The notes under the pieces were generated by a model. It did not search any database. It saw only the letters and a program-made list of their open reading frames with translations, and was not told the DNA's origin. Positions 5,824 to 6,021 of a DNA stretch of 6,021 bases are shown in pieces; position 1 is the stretch's first letter; every line of letters begins with the position of its first letter. The position numbers and the translations under genes are program-made. This stretch comes from Thalassospira sp. UBA1131 (GTDB lineage: Bacteria > Pseudomonadota > Alphaproteobacteria > Rhodospirillales > Thalassospiraceae): the NCBI RefSeq assembly GCF_002311515.1, contig NZ_DCAO01000067.1:40277-46297 (forward strand). The letters are read 5' to 3'.

Positions 5824-6021
5824 TTACTGCCGAAGGGCCATGATCCCCGCCCCGACAATCAGGACAATACCGACGAGCGACAAGGCATCAGGGGTTTCGG
5901 CAAAGAAGACCACACCCCAGACAAATGAAAACCCGACATAGGCAAAATCAAACGTGCCGATCATGGCGGGCGGGCCGTTTTGATAGGCAATGGCCGCCCC
6001 GATGCTGCCAATCAGGATGGA
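5824..6021 (-). CDS. EamA/DMT-family transporter, C-terminal fragment
   Basis: C-terminal 65 residues of an inner-membrane permease of the drug/metabolite transporter superfamily; the rest lies beyond the right edge. The minus frame is open from the window edge to TAA at 5826-5824. It has a hydrophobic helix at the start (SILIGSIGAAIAYQ), then GPPAMIGTFDFAYVGFSFVW followed by a short FFAETPDALS loop and a last helix, LVGIVLIVGAGIMAL. That pattern (helix, 'E-x-P' loop, final VGxxLIVGAGIM helix, short RQ tail) is typical of the end of the second EamA repeat. The substrate cannot be inferred. No terminator hairpin is evident in the 14 bases separating it from the DUF4336 stop. Confidence 0.85.
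   Translation of the reverse strand, partial: SILIGSIGAAIAYQNGPPAMIGTFDFAYVGFSFVWGVVFFAETPDALSLVGIVLIVGAGIMALRQ

Noticed and set aside
1..6021. CRISPR arrays, tRNA or rRNA genes, insertion sequences, toxin-antitoxin or phage-defence genes
   Set aside because: No spaced direct repeats, cloverleaf-like sequence, transposase or integrase, or defence-type domains were seen on either strand.

Overview
The window looks like chromosomal DNA from a moderately GC-rich alphaproteobacterium. The proteins resemble those of marine Rhodospirillales such as Thalassospira, but that genus is an inference from gene content and protein style, not from a search. Most of the window is ordinary, tightly packed coding sequence with GC near 60%. 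A block from about 3660 to 5059 is clearly AT-richer (38-48% in the 60-base lines counted).

Layout from left to right. Positions 1-1043 (minus strand) hold most of a major facilitator superfamily transporter whose C-terminus lies outside the window; it starts at 1043 behind a perfect AAGGAGG ribosome binding site. A 270-base divergent intergenic region follows, with an 18-base dyad upstream of the transporter that could be an operator. On the plus strand, 1314-2309 encodes a two-domain Sua5-type L-threonylcarbamoyladenylate synthase (tRNA t6A synthesis). After a 12-base gap, 2322-3755 encodes an FAD-linked D-2-hydroxyacid dehydrogenase of the VAO/PCMH family (D-lactate or D-2-hydroxyglutarate type). 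These two probably form one transcription unit.

The AT-rich block begins inside the last ~95 bases of the dehydrogenase gene. It contains one gene, 3810-4931, for a PAPS-dependent sulfotransferase-like protein. That protein ends in a short 'NPDV...DPxxHFLxxG...RxP' motif of the kind found at the ends of many polysaccharide-related proteins. Composition, rare codons and isolation suggest it was acquired by horizontal transfer. The following intergenic stretch carries a perfect 14-base palindrome.

At the right end, 5060-5809 (plus) encodes a DUF4336 protein, a divergent metallo-beta-lactamase-fold family of unknown function. It converges, with 14 bases between stops, on the C-terminal end of an EamA/DMT-family transporter on the minus strand (5824-6021, cut by the window edge).

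I found no RNA genes, CRISPR arrays, insertion sequences or clear intrinsic terminators. The genes do not form one obvious pathway. The most interesting part is the transferred sulfotransferase cargo gene and its compositional junction.
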